Source: an uncultured Arenicella sp.
Lineage (GTDB): Bacteria > Pseudomonadota > Gammaproteobacteria > Arenicellales > Arenicellaceae
Assembly: GCA_938048185.1 (NCBI GenBank)
Contig: CALIVT010000002.1
Location: 26,034 to 90,033, forward strand
Length of the DNA: 64,000 nucleotides
Reading direction: 5' to 3'
The notes below the pieces were generated by a model. The model was not told the origin of the DNA and did no database searches. It saw only the letters and a program-made list of their open reading frames with translations. Shown piece after piece: positions 63,230 to 64,000 of this stretch. A program made the position numbers and the translations under genes. Every line of letters starts with the position of its first letter. The first letter of the stretch is position 1.

Positions 63230-64000
63230 ATGCGCGCAAGCCGTCTTTAAAATCAGTGTGCAACAACTCTACGCCAAGCTCAGACAACATTTTACGATTC
63301 GATATTTTGCGCGACTCGCCCAGATAAGACAGCATACCCTCAGAGAGTTCAGACTTAGCTTGTCGCATACTGATTTCGGGCAACGGCGGCAAACCAACAA
63401 CGTTCGCGGCTGCCTGTAAATACTCAGTAATCTTGCCTGGCGTACCATCCGTGACGTTGAATAACTCACCGCCTGCGGCGTGCCGCATACTGATTTCGCA
63501 GACCCGCGCAAGGTCGTCCGCATGAATTCGATTGGTAAAACCGCACTCGCTAGCACGCACCACGGGGGTTCGCTTTTCGAGTCTCGCGCGCGGGATTCGA
63601 CTAAACGCGTAAATACCCGGCACACGTAATACCACAACGTCGATCGCATTAATATGACCCCAATTCAACCATTGCAGCTCGGAGTCTAAACGCCGTTTAC
63701 CACGCTCAGTTTGCGGTCGCGCGGGGGCTGTCTCATCAACCCAGCCTCCAGCGCAATCGCCATAGACGCCCGTTGTGCTAATTAACACAACCTTAGCGGG
63801 GCGAATTGATGCACGGGTAAATTGGTTTAATACCGCACGCGAGCGCTCATCAGTTTGTCCTTTTTTTTGTGGCGCGACGGTGTAGTAAAGCCGAGCCTGG
63901 TCACAGCGCACAAGGTCATGCTGCAAATCATCTAGGTCAATAACCTGACCATCGACACCTAATTCGGCAGCGGCCTGTAAGCTTACGTCTGAGTTTACGT
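63228..64000 (-). CDS. SDR-family NAD-dependent epimerase/dehydratase-like protein (YeeZ-like), 5' end outside window
   Basis: The frame stays open through the window edge, so about 257 C-terminal residues are visible and the start is missing (the apparent TTG start at 63926 is internal). Features: VVLISTTGVYGDCAGGWVDE (active-site Tyr region), RGKRRLDSELQW, VVLRVPGIYAFSRIP, RIHADDLARV and NVTDGTPGKITEYLQ. These are typical of the YeeZ/YfcH-like extended SDR group, of unknown substrate. The N-terminal Rossmann glycine motif would lie beyond the edge. Confidence 0.85.
   Translation of the reverse strand, partial: VNSDVSLQAAAELGVDGQVIDLDDLQHDLVRCDQARLYYTVAPQKKGQTDERSRAVLNQFTRASIRPAKVVLISTTGVYGDCAGGWVDETAPARPQTERGKRRLDSELQWLNWGHINAIDVVVLRVPGIYAFSRIPRARLEKRTPVVRASECGFTNRIHADDLARVCEISMRHAAGGELFNVTDGTPGKITEYLQAAANVVGLPPLPEISMRQAKSELSEGMLSYLGESRKISNRKMLSELGVELLHTDFKDGLRA

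Overview
The window is ordinary chromosomal DNA of a gammaproteobacterium. Supporting gene sets are dapF-DUF484-xerC, lptM-lysA, ftsY-ftsE-ftsX, DUF971-ubiE-ubiJ-ubiB, hemX-hemY, glmU-glmS, pdxA-rsmA and rsmD-coaD-ferredoxin. Composition is moderate in G+C. A ubiquinone pathway, a PBP1b with a TPR lipoprotein partner, and an assimilatory nitrate locus suggest an aerobic, probably marine lineage. An Arenicella- or Granulosicoccus-like organism is a guess, not a determination. I see no rRNA, tRNA, CRISPR array, prophage or insertion sequence. Both window edges cut genes: a TPR/coiled-coil protein at 1 and an SDR-family protein at 64000.

Layout. 1-9.2 kb: TPR/Cds6-like protein, polA, a DUF2782 protein overlapping a small cysteine-containing secreted protein, zapE, a gamma carbonic anhydrase-like protein, tspO, and an AT-richer medium-chain dehydrogenase. 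9.2-15.8 kb: envelope genes (LpoP-like lipoprotein and mrcB), a dynamin-like GTPase behind a strong promoter, and two small lipoproteins. 16-20.1 kb: ferredoxin-coaD-rsmD diverging from ftsY-ftsE-ftsX. 20.1-23.5 kb: ubiquinone genes. 23.6-30.2 kb: thioesterase, small membrane proteins, a cytochrome b561-YceI fusion, xerC-DUF484-dapF, and a HAD nucleotidase. 30.3-37 kb: glmU-glmS-uvrD-lipase-acetyltransferase. 37-42 kb: pdxA-rsmA, rpmE, rpoH, glutathione reductase. 42-50.3 kb: acyltransferase, a lipoprotein S9 peptidase, and the heme operon hemCD-hemX-hemY-mutM. 50.5-54.8 kb: argH-lptM-lysA-glutaredoxin-exonuclease III. 54.8-61.8 kb: nitrate assimilation (nasA, nrtD, nrtB, nrtA, and an ANTAR regulator). 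61.8-64 kb: sirtuin, a Tyr/Arg/Lys-rich secreted protein, and an SDR.

Most notable signals. (1) A perfect CIRCE operator (TTAGCACTC-N9-GAGTGCTAA) lies upstream of rpoH. It predicts that the HrcA repressor controls the heat-shock sigma factor, and rpoH here is detached from its usual ftsYEX neighbours. (2) The nitrate locus has two sigma-54-type promoters, one before nrtA and one before the ANTAR gene, plus an NtrC-like dyad. A terminator between nrtD and nasA has a six-base loop (AAAGGC) of the type ANTAR proteins recognise. Together these suggest NtrC/sigma-54 initiation followed by ANTAR antitermination at nasA. The ANTAR protein's receiver domain has lost its phospho-acceptor, and no NasS partner is visible. 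(3) HemC and HemD are fused in one polypeptide. (4) Cytochrome b561 and YceI are fused. (5) Three genes carry a -10-like TATAAT so close to the start codon that leaderless mRNAs are possible.

Limits. All calls were made by reading the sequence. No database search, structure prediction or statistical test was run. Start codons were moved inward where the family N-terminus or a ribosome-binding site supported it.
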